From Brachypodium distachyon (taxonomy: Eukaryota; Streptophyta; Magnoliopsida; Poales; Poaceae), in contig NC_016135.3 of NCBI RefSeq assembly GCF_000005505.3, positions 9,518,613 to 9,582,612 of the forward strand: a DNA stretch of 64,000 nucleotides, written 5' to 3'. This document shows, piece by piece, positions 9,490-20,700 of this stretch (within the stretch, counting starts at the first letter, position 1; the number at the start of each line of letters is the position of its first letter). The notes beneath the pieces were generated by a model. It was not told the DNA's origin. It was given only the letters and a program-made list of their open reading frames with translations, and searched no databases. The position numbers were made by a program, and so were the translations under genes.

Positions 9490-12400
9490 TGTAACAGCCC
9501 GAGAGCAACTTTGACATTTAAGCCCTTGTTTGGACCTGTTTGTAATTTATTTAAATGCTGCATGACAATTACGTTTGCATCCATGGCATGCCATGTCTGT
9601 TATTTGTGTCACATGAGTTTTAAACTTGCATCTCAAATTGTGGTTTGAATGCTTGTTGTGTAATTTGGCTAGAAGATTCAAATATGAATCACCCTCCTTT
9701 GAGTTTGAATTCTTTTCCCTCTATTTTTCAAATGACATTCAAATGAGTTTTGTTTTAAACCTTTGACCCCATTTGAATATTTTCCAAATACTAGTACCAT
9801 ATTTGTTTTCTCCTACTTCTTAGCTATTCAAAAAGGTGTTTCAAATTTGAATCCAAAAACTATTTGCAAAAACAGAAAAAAAAAGGAAAAGAAAACCTTA
9901 CCTGCTCACTTGGCCCGAGCCAGCCCAGCTGCCTCGGCCCGCCTTCCCCGCGCGCCGCGCAGCCCCGCAGCGCGGCCCCGTTTCTCTCCTCGTGCGCGCG
10001 GCCCGCCACCGCCCGCGGCCCAGTTTCCTTTGCGCCGCGCCTGCGTGCCGTTTCCCTGCAGCGAAAGCGCATTCTGCAAAATACACCACCTCTCACACGC
10101 CCGTCTTCCTCCTCACCTTTTCTCCCTCCCGATCGGTGAGGCCCCCCGGCCACGTCCTCTTCGACAGCGATAGCCCCGCCTCCACGCCGCCTTTATAAGC
10201 TGCTCGGCGCCCCTCCTGCTAACCCTAGGCCAGCAAAACCCTAGCCCAACTCCCTCTCTCTCCGCGCGGCGCCGTCGCCCGTCTTTGGCCGCGAGCTCGT
10301 CGTCGACGCGCCACCGTCTCCGGCAAACGGCGGCAAGCCAACCGCGTCGTCAAGCGCGCCTCTCCTTCCTCTACGCGTGGGTGCAAGGAATTGGAGCGCG
10401 GACGTCTACACCGATGCCTAGGTCATCTTCCCCAACTCCGGCCGCCGCTCGTCTCCGGCCAAATTCCGGCGAAACCGCTCGGCTATTCCTCGTCAGCTTC
10501 CTCGCACGCCACCGGGGTGAGTTGCTCGTCCTCCTGCCTCTTTCCGCGCCGTTTTCCATGCACCCTAGCGTCGTAGCACCGCCCGCGCGCCCCGCCGTGC
10601 CGCCGCCGAGCTTCGGCTCGTTGCGGCGCCGTCGTCTCCTTAAGGACGCTGTGGTGGCCTTCGTGCCACCTAGCCAAGTTGTTTCCGCGCGCTTCCATTT
10701 TTCCGAGTTAGAGTGTCCCTCCGCCGCTAGCTTGGTTGCCGGCGTCCATGTTCGCCGTGGCCGCCGCGCGTGCTCCTAGGCCGCCTGCTTGAGATGGGTC
10801 AAGAGGGCTTGCGCCCTGGATCTTGTAAGATCCGAATCGCAGCCCGCCTGGCCACCTCGCTCGTCCGTTCGCTCGGTCAAACCAACCCGGGTTCGATCTC
10901 CCGAGGGCGCAGGGTAAAAACCCCACCTTTTTACTCTTTGGCCACGTCTGACAGGTGGGACCCGCTGGTCAGAGACCGCGGCAGCCAGCTCAGCGCGCCC
11001 CACCTCGTTAGCTTGTCCGGGCCCGCTGTCAGCCACACAGGCTAGCTGCACCCGCGTAGTTTTAGTTCTCTGCGTGTTTTCCTTTGTTGTAAAATTCCAG
11101 AAATTGTTTTGTCTTGTTTAATTCCTAGAAAATGCATGCTATGTCCTATTTGGGCAAACCATATATGTTTTGGAATCAGAAAAATGCAAGGAATTTAACT
11201 GTGTAGTTAGAATTACATTTTGAGCTTTCAAATTTCAAATCTGTCCCAGATATGAAATTCAAACGTATGAACTTGTTTAGTCTCTAGTGTAAAATTGGTA
11301 ACTCTTCTGTGGTTAGTGTAAACATCAAAATTGATCCCCGTGACTTGTAGAACACAGTAGCATACTTGGTCAGGCCATTTGTGTATTTTAAAGCTGCTAT
11401 TTACCATGATCTAGTCACCTACTAGTTAACTTTGTTGCTAGATGGAATCCTTTCATTCGCATATGGTCGCATCATGTTGTCACATGCCATCTCATGTCGT
11501 ATTGTGCATTGCCCCTATGAATTGTTACTTATTCGCGTATGGTGTGATTTGGATCTTTACGATAGCGACTCCGACTTACTCCGTCGACGATCCGGGTTTC
11601 CCCACTTCTTCGGATCACCTCTCTCGGTGCCCAGCGACCGAGAATCCAGGCAAGCAGCCATTCCTTGAACATGTTGTTTGTACCAATGCCTCTCTCTCAT
11701 TCTTGCATTAAGTTACGTTCTCAGTCTTGTCATGATGCCTTTAGAAATTGCATAGCTTTAGTCAGCTCTACTCAAATGCCTGTTGTCTTGTTCTTTGTCC
11801 TGTTACCATGTCACATGTTTGTTAATGTCCTAGTCGGTCATTAGAAGTTTGCTTAGCTTGCTAGTCTAGTGTCCTTACTTGGGTTATACAAGTGCTACAT
11901 CCACATGCTACTTTTCTGTATTTAATTGCAATTATCAAAATGTGAACTGTTATTAAACTGTAACAAGACAACGATGGGAGGCCGTGCTCTAACGCATTGG
12001 TGTTTTGTTCCATTGGCGCCGACCTAAGGACTGAGTTCTCGTTTTCGCCGACCCAAGAAACTTCGCGCTAACCGCTCGTGGGAGAATATATGGGTTCCCC
12101 CTCGGCTTAGTACTCGTTTCATAGCTCTTCCAGGGGCCACATAGTTCGGGCGTTCCATTTGGCATTTGCTTTGCATGCACATAGAGATTCGTTAATGACT
12201 TTGCATTCATATAGGATTGCGGCACTAGTCTGGAGTGGTCATTCTGCGGACACTGAACCACTACCAGCTGTCCACGCAACTCTTGAGTCCTTACGACGCT
12301 TCGGCCGGGCTCTTGTTTCGGATTAGACTCAGTTGGGTGGTTCCCTGGATTAGTTGTCGGGCTTGGAAACGTCGTGTCGCCCAATCCTGCCGACACATAT

Positions 12401-13321
12401 TCTTGTGTGTTCCTACTCGAGTGGCAATAAGGGTTGGACGAACGCGTACGGGTAAATTGGCACACCCTGCAGGGATAAATCTTTCGGAAAGCCGTGTCCG
12501 CGGTCATGTACGACTTGGTTGGTCATTACTTGATCATAGAGAACTTAATCAACTTAATCTCAACCACTTGACTAGTAATTAGGGATTATTCTCTGGATAT
12601 GCTTAAAACTGCTTAAGTGTGAGTGTCCTTTGGATTGCTTCCTCACAGGGTGTTGAGGGGGTGATATAAGGATTGTGTTGTTTGGTGTTTAGTAAACAGG
12701 TTAATCACCTCACTTGGTAGACGCTCCTTATCTTCTATATAGACGATGTCATTAGTGTGTCTCTCCAGATATATATATCGCTCCTGCATGACCCATCTTT
12801 TACCCATCCTTTGAGACTTGTTGCATATCTAGTTTAGATCTCCCGTAAGTCTTGCGAGTACTTTGTACTCAGTTGCTTTGCAACATTGTTTTCCCCAGAG
12901 TTTCCGGAGGAACAGGTGAGTGGTTACTTCGTGGAGTTCGACGACTACAGCTTCGACGTTTAGCCAGAAGATTCCAGAGCAGGGTTCTGAGAACTTGTGG
13001 CGGCTCTCCTTTTCAGTTTCAGCCTCTTAGGCAATATTTGTAATTTGTCCGTACTCGGGCATAATTTGCTTTCGCTGGTGTAATGATGATTGTGGACATG
13101 TGTCCGAGAGTTGTAATAACTTGGTATTTTGCTCCATGTATGAGCTTGACTTCATTCTTGTGTCTTAGAGTGGTGTAATGATATCATTGTTCTTCTAACC
13201 TGCGGTGAACACCTTGCGTGTATGTTGTGAAGTGTTCATCGTAGGGAGGCACTGGGACTTGATTTATGCGCGAGTTAGCATTTGGGGCTAAACTGCATAA
13301 TTTCAGTCTCGGGGTTTCACA
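9490..13321 (+). repeat. T1 5' LTR, 3832 bp
   Basis: It runs from TGTAACAGCC to ...GGGGTTTCACA. The part from 11010 onward aligns nearly base for base with 17957-20266. The 9900-10800 part is strongly GC-rich and includes several ORFs on both strands without protein character. A polyA-rich start and the gccgcc-rich middle are usual for long Tekay LTRs. It ends four bases before the primer-binding site. Confidence 0.92.
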
Positions 13322-13325
13322 ATTT

Positions 13326-13336
13326 TGTATCAGAGC
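13326..13336 (+). promoter_or_regulatory. T1 primer-binding site (initiator Met tRNA type)
   Basis: The string TGTATCAGAGC just inside the 5' LTR matches the complement of the plant initiator methionine tRNA 3' end except for one missing G (the usual form is TGGTATCAGAGC). This fits minus-strand priming by that tRNA in Tekay elements. The missing base is a small decay mark. Confidence 0.8.
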
Positions 13337-13679
13337 TTCGCTGTCCTTAGGTTTCTCCCTGGTTAGAAATGGTCGAAGTTGAGTCTAGTAACTATTTTCA
13401 TCTATGAACTTTTTGAAAAATTGAAAAGTAGACTCTGATTTTTCTTCTTTTCCCACCCACCCACCCACCTTGTTTTGGAAAATTCCCTCTTTCCTCAGTT
13501 TATAAACTAGGTATCTCGGGGTTTGTTTCCGTAGTTTCTTTTAGTTGGTGGCAGTCAAGTTCTTTTGTGGTTTTCGTTGTCAGAGAAAAAGACCATTCCT
13601 TCTTGTTTAGCTCATATCTATAGTGCATAGAGAAAGCTAGTTCTTCCAAAGTTCTAATCCTGCAATCACTTTCTTTCAG

Positions 13680-14426
13680 ATGTCGCTCTACACTCCTCCT
13701 CGTCCACAGGTGGTCTTGATGTCCAACTGTGAGACAACCCAAGGTTTTCCTGAGGTGCTCCGTGAGATCATGAGGCAAATTGGTTTCCGATACCAGCCGG
13801 AGTACACGGTACTCAAGGATTACCGTGACTTCAACCAGGAGTACTACCGTGCCGTTGTCCACATCCCCCAAGATGTGCCTTCAGAAAAGTTTCCGGTGCA
13901 CAAAGCAGTGGGAGCTGGGCATACCATCGAGTTGGCAATCCAACAGGTGGCGTACATGTGCGTGACCCTACTTCGCAGGAAGTACGAAAGGCTGGACAAA
14001 GGACCGTCCAAGCACATCCCAAGAGGCTTCATCACGTGCAAGAACAAGTTCTTCACACTTCCAGGCTTGCCCGATGAGAAGGTTGCGAATGATAGCTATG
14101 ATCTCTGCAACTTCGTGTCAAGCCAGGAGCACATGATGGCAAACATGCGCGCCGAGATCGACCACTACCGCAAGCAGCTGTGGATAGCACTTGGTCACCT
14201 CTCCGCCGTGGTAGATGCAGGAATGTACGAGAATGAAGTTCGCTATCCTCCAAGACCTCCTGTTCCTGAGAGACTCCATGCGTTTCCAGTGGATGGGTTT
14301 ACTCCAGCACGTGGCCCACCAAGAGTGATCAAGAGTACGTACCTTCCGCGTCAGTTCCTGTACGGGGAACAGAAGGCAAATGCGTACGTGTTCCCGTACT
14401 CCCCGCGGCTACTGCCGAGGTTTTGA
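13680..14426 (+). CDS. Pre-gag ORF of T1 (ORF0), 248 aa
   Basis: An open frame starts at ATG 13680 and stops at 14426, 240 bp before gag, on the sense strand. It is not gag, protease or pol. The N-terminal third has a helix-like VLREIMRQIGF, a PEYTVLKDY strand, EYYRAVVHIP, then GAGHTIELAIQQVA followed by a hydrophobic helix. By eye this looks like an alpha-beta-beta-beta-alpha order, as in double-stranded-RNA-binding domains, but without their KKxAK lysines. The C-terminal half is proline- and arginine-rich. A counterpart sits before gag in T2 (54959-55933). It is unbroken while gag-pol is not. Function is unknown. Confidence 0.75.
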   Translation: MSLYTPPRPQVVLMSNCETTQGFPEVLREIMRQIGFRYQPEYTVLKDYRDFNQEYYRAVVHIPQDVPSEKFPVHKAVGAGHTIELAIQQVAYMCVTLLRRKYERLDKGPSKHIPRGFITCKNKFFTLPGLPDEKVANDSYDLCNFVSSQEHMMANMRAEIDHYRKQLWIALGHLSAVVDAGMYENEVRYPPRPPVPERLHAFPVDGFTPARGPPRVIKSTYLPRQFLYGEQKANAYVFPYSPRLLPRF

Positions 14427-14664
14427 CAGCTTTGTCAGGATAGGTCTCTTATATCCGTAGTTCCATCTATGACCACACTTCCTGTGCGTTGTGAATGGCA
14501 AGATGAGTAGTGTAATCTTTCCTTTGTTTTGGATGGTTGTAATCACTAAATCCTTGGATGGCACTATGTGGTATTTCAGACTTCATGTTGTCCTTTAATC
14601 CTGTCTTTGAGGTTTACGTCATGCATTATGTTTCAACTGTTGTGTAAATCATTGTGCAAACAGG

Positions 14665-16692
14665 ATGGCACCTGTTCATCGTGATCCTCCTCCTCCACCT
14701 GAGTTGGGCAACATATTGCTTCAGATGGGACAAATCCTTGAGCGCATGAACAAACAGCAAAACAATCAGGGCAACAATGCAAACAGTGGGGCTAATGACA
14801 GGGTTTCCATCAAGGAATTCCTTGCTCTCGATCCAAGGACTTTCTCTCTACCTTCAGAACCACTTGATGCTGATGACTGGCTTCGTGAGATGGTTCGCGC
14901 TCTTGTCACGATTCGTGTGGCAAATGAGGACAAGGTTCCTTTTGCGACCTACCTCCTCCGAGGTGAAGCAGCCGCATGGTGGGAGAATTTCCAAGCCTCC
15001 AAGCACCCTGATGAATTCATCACTTGGTTTGATTTCCAGGACGCTTTCCTAAAGCACCACGTCCCAGCTGGTCTGATGGACAGAAAGCGTGAGGAATTCT
15101 GAAGTCTGACTCAGGGCAAGAGTTCTGTTCTCGAATACTGCAAGGATTTCAACCGTCTTGCTCGCTATGCTGGCGATGAGATCTCTACTGACTTGAAGAA
15201 ACAAGAAAGGTTTCGTAAGGGTCTGAGTCTGTCGGTGAAATATGCTCTCAATCTCATTAGGTGCAATTCTTTTGAAGACTTGGTCAACACTGCTCTGCAA
15301 GCTGAACATGGCCGTGCACAGTTTGAGGATTCTGGTAAACACTCTCGTGATACTGGGTCTTCTTCCTTAGGCAACAACAATGCTGGTTCTCAAAAACGGA
15401 GGTTGTGGGTTCCCAACAATGCAACTGTCCGTCCAGCATATGGTCAGAGGAACGGTGGTCAAGGTTCCCGCCCAACCTCCCAGGCTGTCTCTCTCAAGAG
15501 CTACAATGGGCAGCAAAGACCTCAGAATCAGAACAGTGACACCAGAGTCTGTTACAAGTGCAAACAGCCAGGCCAAATTGCGACACACTGCCCTATGAAT
15601 CAGATTCAGGCAGCACCTCGCCCTCCTCCAAGCCAGGCGATGGTTCCAGCTCAGGGTAATCAGCAAAGGCCTTATGACAACAACAAGCCTAATGCCAACC
15701 GTGCCCGTGTCAATCATGTCAATGCTGAGCAAGCAGAGGAAGCTACCGACGTTGTCATCGGTAATTTGCATGTTAATTCTGTTCTTGCTAAAGTATTATT
15801 TGACACTGGAGCGTCGCATTCTTTCGTTTCGCACTCCTTTGCACAAGCAATTGACTTGCAACATGACACTTTGCTTACCCCTGTTCTAATCCAAACCCCT
15901 GGGACCCAATCTAGGACAACTAGGATAAGTCGTGGCACCCGAATCCAAATTGGCAATCTTGTCTTCTTCGCCGACCTCCTAGCCCTCGGTCCCTCTGACA
16001 TTGATGTCATTCTAGGGATGGATTGGCTCAAACCTCATCAAGTTTTGATAGACTGTGCTGCAAAGTCTGTCATTTTGACACATCCCACTGGCCAGATAGT
16101 CACCTTCCACTCTTCTAAGGCCACAAACACCCAGCTCTACTCTTTAGACGCAAAGCCACTTCCAACTTTGGAATCTGTTAAGGTGGTTTGTGAATTCCCG
16201 GATGTTTTTCCTGAAGACTTACTAGGTATGCCTCCCGATAGAGCGGTTGAGTTTGTGATCGAACTCGAACCAGGAACTGCTCCTGTTCATAGGCGTCCAT
16301 ACAAGATGTCTCCACCAGAGTTGGCGGAACTCAAAAGACAACTTGAAGACTTGGAGAAGAAAGGATACATCCGTCCAAGCTCCTCTCCTTGGGGTTGTCC
16401 CACTCTGTTTGTGCAGAAGAAGGACAAAGCTGAACGTCTGTGTGTTGATTACCATCCTCTTAATCAACATACAATCAAGAACAAATATCCACTTCCTAGA
16501 ATCAACGATCTGATTGACCAACTAGCCGGAGCTGCAGTTTTCTCAAAACTTGATCTACGTTTAGGGTATCATCAAATCAAAATCCGGAAGGACGACATTC
16601 CAAAGACCGCTTTCACAACTCGTTATGGTCTTTACGAGTACACTGTCATGTCTTTTGGCCTCACCAATGCTCCAGCTACCTTTCTCGTCTGA
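14665..16692 (+). pseudogene. T1 gag-protease-RT (N part), broken
   Basis: Gag starts at ATG 14665. A capsid-like retrotrans_gag region (DADDWLREM, EAAAWWENF) ends at an in-frame TGA at 15100-15102. The same frame then continues to 16692. The zinc knuckle [14 protein letters not shown] has Gln where His is required. The protease active site DTGASHSF is intact (about 15800). RT follows with [26 protein letters not shown] and [14 protein letters not shown]. The frame closes at 16692 just before the catalytic aspartates because of a small deletion. Gag and pol lie in one frame, as is usual for Tekay. It is not functional. Confidence 0.93.
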
Positions 16693-16693
16693 T

Positions 16694-17956
16694 GAATTCT
16701 ATTTTCATATCTGGACAAGTTCGTTGTGGTCTACTTGGGATGACATTCTTGTCTATTCTAAATCCAAGGAAGAACATGAAGGACATCTTCGTCTCATTCT
16801 TTCCAAACTTCGTGAAAATCGACTCTATGCTAAGTTCTCCAACTGCGAGTTCTGGCTTCCACAGGTCAATTATCTTGGTCACGTCATCTCAGCAAAGGGA
16901 ATTGCTGTTAATCCGGAGCGAATTCAGGACATTGTTGGGTGGTCTCAACCCAAAAGTGCAAAGCAAATCCGGAGTTTCCTTGGCTTGGCAAGTTATTGCC
17001 GACGTTTCGTCCCCAATTTCTCCAAAATTGCCAAACCTTTGACCGACCTTCTCAAGAAGGACAATAAGTTTGTTTGGACCTCTCAGTGCGAAGAGGGCTT
17101 TAAACTTTTGAAGGAAAAACTCACTACACCTCCTATTTTGGCTCCTCCAGACACTACACAATCTTTCCAAATCTATTGCGATGCATCTCGCCAAGGTTTA
17201 GGCGCTGTCCTTTTCCAAGATGGGAAAGTTGTGGCATATGCGTCTCGCCAACTTCGTCCAAATGAGTTCAACTATCCCACGCATGATCTCGAACTCGCTG
17301 CAGTTGTTTTTGCAATCAAACAATGGCGGCATTATCTTGCTGGTGTACCTTGTGAGATCTTTACAGATCATAAGAGTCTCAAGTACATCTTCACCCAGCC
17401 TGATCTCAATCTCAGACAGCGACGATGGATGGAATTGATCTCAGAATACAATCTGTCAATTAATTACACTCCAGGCAAAGCTAATGTTATGGCCGATGCC
17501 CTTAGTCGCAAATCTGATTGCAACTCTCTCACAGTCACGGAATTATCTCCTGATCTTTGTGAGGACTTCAAGAATCTTAACCTCAAGCTTGTTCCGAAAG
17601 GGTATCTTGCAAATCTGGTCGTTACTTCTGTTTCATCTCTGGAAGACAGAATTCGAAAAGCTCAGCTCCTTGATGATTTGGTCAAAAAGGTTTCTGATCA
17701 GATAAAAGCTAGAGATCCCAGAGCTAAGAGATTCTCACTTGATGACAAAGGAACCATGTTCTTTGATGATCGCATGGTTGTTCCTAATAATCAAGACATA
17801 AGAGAGTCTATTCTCAAAGAAGCCCATGACACGCCTCTTGCTATCCATCCCGGTTCTACCAAGATGTATCAAGACATTAGAAAGAGCTATTGGTGGACTG
17901 GAATGAAAGAGCACATTGCTAGATATGTGTCTGAATGTGATGTATGTCGCCGTGTC
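16694..17956 (+). pseudogene. T1 RT C-part, RNase H and integrase start, truncated
   Basis: The active-site region is disrupted by several small indels (16680-16745): the second half reads WDDILVYSKS in a different frame from the residues before it. RNase H is well preserved ([35 protein letters not shown]). The integrase zinc-binding region is present (AIHPGSTKMYQDI..YWWTGM..CDVC). Five codons later the sequence jumps into LTR DNA at 17957, so the DDE core and C-terminus are gone. The deletion removed about 2-3 kb. Confidence 0.93.
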
Positions 17957-20266
17957 AGCTTGTCTGAGCCCGCTGTCAGCCACACAGGCTAGCTGCGCCC
18001 GCGTAGTTTTAGTTCTCTGCGTGTTTTCCTTTGTTGTAAAATTCCAGAAATTGTTTTGTCTTGTTTAATTCCTAGAAAATGCATGCTATGTCATATTTGG
18101 GCAAACCATATATGTTTTGGAATCAGAAAAATGCAAGGAATTTAACTGTGCAGTTAGAATTACATTTTGAGGTTTCATATTTCAAATCTGTCCTAGATTT
18201 GAAATTCAAACGTATGAACTTGTTTAGTCTCTACTTTAAAATTGGTAACTCTTTTGTGGTTAGTGTAAACATCAAAATTGATCCCCGTAACTTGTAGAAC
18301 ACAGTAGCATACTTGGTTAGGGCATTTGTGTATTTAAAGCTGCTGTTTACCATGATCTAGTCACCTACTAGTTAACTTTGTTTCTAGATGGAATCCTTTC
18401 ATTCGCATATGGTCGCATCATGTTGTCACATGCCATCTCATGTCGTATTGTGCATTGCGCCTATGAATTGTTACTTATTCGCGTATTGTGTGATTTGGAT
18501 CTTTACGATAGCGACTCCGACTTACTCCGTCGACGATCCGGGTTTCCCCACTTCTTCGGATCACCTCTCTCGGTGCCCAGCGACCGAGAATCCAGGCAAG
18601 CAGCCATTCCTTGAACATGTTGTTTGTACCAATGCCTCTCTCTCATTCTTGCATTAAGTTACGTTCTCAGTCTTGTCACGATGCCTTTAGAAATTGCATA
18701 GCTTTAGTCAGCTCTACTCAAATGCCTGTTGTCTTGTTCTTTGTCCTGTTACCATGTCACATGTTTGTTAATGTCCTAGTCGGTCATTAGAAGTTTTCTT
18801 AGCTTGCTAGTCTAGTGTCCTTACTTGGGTTATACAACTGCTACATCCACATGCTACTTTTCTGTATTAATTGCAATTATCAAAATGTGACTTGTTATTA
18901 AACTGTAACAAGGCAACGATGGGAGGCCGTGCTCTAACGCATTGGTGTTTTGTTCCATTGGCGCCGACCTAAGGACTGAGTTCTCGTTTTCGCCGACCCA
19001 AGAAACTTCGCGCTAACCGCTCGTGGGAGAATATATGGGTTCCCCCTCGGCTTAGTACTCGTTTCATAGCTCTTCCAGGGGCCACATAGTTTGGGCATTC
19101 CATTTGGCATTTGCATTGCATGCACATAGAGATTCGTTGGTGACTTTGCATTCATATAGGATTGCGGGACTAGTCTGGAGTGGTCATTCTGCGGACACTG
19201 AACCACTACCAGCTGTCCACGCAACTCTTGAGTCCATACGACGCTTCGGCCGGGCTCTTGTTTCGGATTAGACTCAGTTGGGTGGTTCCCTCGATTAGTT
19301 GTGGGGCTTGGAAACGTCGTGTCGCCCAATCCTACCGACACATATTCTTGTGTGTTCCTACTCGAGTGGCAATAAGGGTTGGACGAACGCGTACGGGTAA
19401 ATTGGCACACCCTGCAGGGATAAATCTTTCGGAAAGCCGTGTCCGCGGTCATGGACGACTTGGTTGGTCATTACTTGATCATAGAGAACTTAATCAACTT
19501 AATCTCAACCACTTGACTAGTAATTAGGGATTATTCTCTGGATATGCTTAAAACTGCTTAAGTGTGAGTGTCCTTTGGATTGCTTCCTCACAGGGTGTTG
19601 AGGGGGTGATATAAGGATTGTGTTGTTTGGTGTTTAGTAAACAGGTTAATCACCTCACTTGGTAGACGCTCCTTATCTTCTATATAGACGATGTCATTAG
19701 TGTGTCTCTCCAGATATATATATCGCTCCTGCATGACCCATCTTTTACCCATCCTTTGAGACTTGTTGCATATCTAGTTTAGATCTCCCGTAAGTCTTGC
19801 GAGTACTTTGTACTCAGTTGCTTTGCAACATTGTTTTCCCCAGAGTTTCCGGAGGAACAGGTGAGTGGTTACTTCGTGGAGTTCGACGACTACAGCTTCG
19901 ACGTTTAGCCAGAAGATTCCAGAGCAGGGTTCCGAGAACTTGTGGCGGCTCTCCTTTTCAGTTTCAGCCTCTTAGGCAATATTTGTAATTTGTCCGTACT
20001 CGGGCATAATTTACTTCCTCTGGTGTAATGATGATTGTGGACATGTGTCCGTGAGTTGTAATAACTTGGTATTTTGCTCCATGTATGAGCTTGACTTCAT
20101 TCTTGTGTCTTAGAGTGATGTAATGATATCATTGTTGTTCTAACCTGTGGTGAACACCTTGCGTGTATGTTGTGAAGTGTTCATCGTAGGGAGGCATTGG
20201 GACTTGATTTATGCAAGAGTTAGCATTTGGGGCTACACTGCATAAATTCAGTCTCGGGATTTCACA
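17957..20266 (+). repeat. T1 3' LTR, 5'-truncated
   Basis: This 2310-bp stretch aligns with 11010-13321 of the 5' LTR with scattered substitutions (for example cgggcccgc/tgagcccgc at its start). The first 1520 bp of the LTR are missing. The two LTR copies differ at a low but visible rate, so insertion was not very recent. The junction with integrase falls at an AGCT shared with the LTR. Confidence 0.92.
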
Positions 20267-20271
20267 GGGTT

Positions 20272-20700
20272 GGGGCGGAGGAGGCCGGGGCCGGGGCGGA
20301 GGCGGCCGGTGGAGGCGGCGGTGTCAAGGCGGCTCGGCACACCCCCGGCGATGCGGGCCGGACGGCGGCAAGGCGGGGCTGCTGGATCCGGATCCGGCGG
20401 CCGGCGGGGGGGCCTGCGGGGCGAGGGGCTTCCCGCTCCTCGTCGTCCGTTGCGACCCCCCGGTGGTGTCCTTCTGCGACATGGCGGCGGCGCCATGTCG
20501 CAGAAGTATGTGAAAATACCGGTGGCGGGTATTTCCGGATACCCGCCAGTGGTGACCCACCAGTGGCAGGTATGTGAAAACCCCACCACTGGTGATTGGA
20601 ACAGGAGTGAGGGTTAACCACATCCCTGTTCCACGCACCAGTGGCGGTGGTATTGCATATACCCGCCACTGGTTATTATTTTGACTCTAGTATTATATTC
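20272..20700. repeat. CACTA C GC-rich leader and right subterminal repeats
   Basis: 20272-20470 continues the GC-rich sequence interrupted at 9484 (gggcggaggcggccggggcc on both sides of T1). 20520-20680 holds facing AGTGGCGG-type copies (ggtggcgggtatt, acccgccagtgg, ccagtggcaggt, accagtggcggtgg, acccgccactgg). It contains no protein-coding region. ORFs here are by-products of high GC. Confidence 0.7.
20471..20506. repeat. Perfect 16-bp hairpin
   Basis: Arms 20471-20486 (cttctgcgacatggcg) and 20491-20506 (cgccatgtcgcagaag) are exact reverse complements around a 4-nt loop gcgg. It sits at the boundary between the GC-rich leader and the subterminal repeats of CACTA C. It is unusually long and perfect for the degraded surroundings. 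Confidence 0.9.

Larger units (their letters stand above)
9490..20266 (+). mobile_element. Tekay-type LTR retrotransposon T1
   Basis: A TGTAACAGCCCGAGA start at 9490 and TCTCGGGATTTCACA end at 20266 are bounded by a perfect 5-bp duplication GGGTT (9485-9489 and 20267-20271), inside the GC-rich leader of CACTA C. Order: 5' LTR, Met-type primer site, extra ORF, gag, protease, RT, RNase H, start of integrase, then a 5'-truncated 3' LTR. The rest of integrase, any chromodomain, the polypurine tract and the first 1.52 kb of the 3' LTR are missing. The pol sequence resembles Del/Tekay chromoviruses. It is dead on its own. Confidence 0.93.

Noticed and set aside
10285..10779. 164-codon GC-rich plus-strand ORF
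   Set aside because: It lies inside the T1 5' LTR, has low-complexity Ala/Pro/Arg/Ser composition, and comparable ORFs exist on the other strand. No family resemblance.
9490..20266. T1 as a centromeric (CRM-type) retrotransposon
   Set aside because: Long LTRs, the pre-gag ORF and pol similarity fit Tekay; the chromodomain is deleted, and no CRM-type features or centromere satellite are present.
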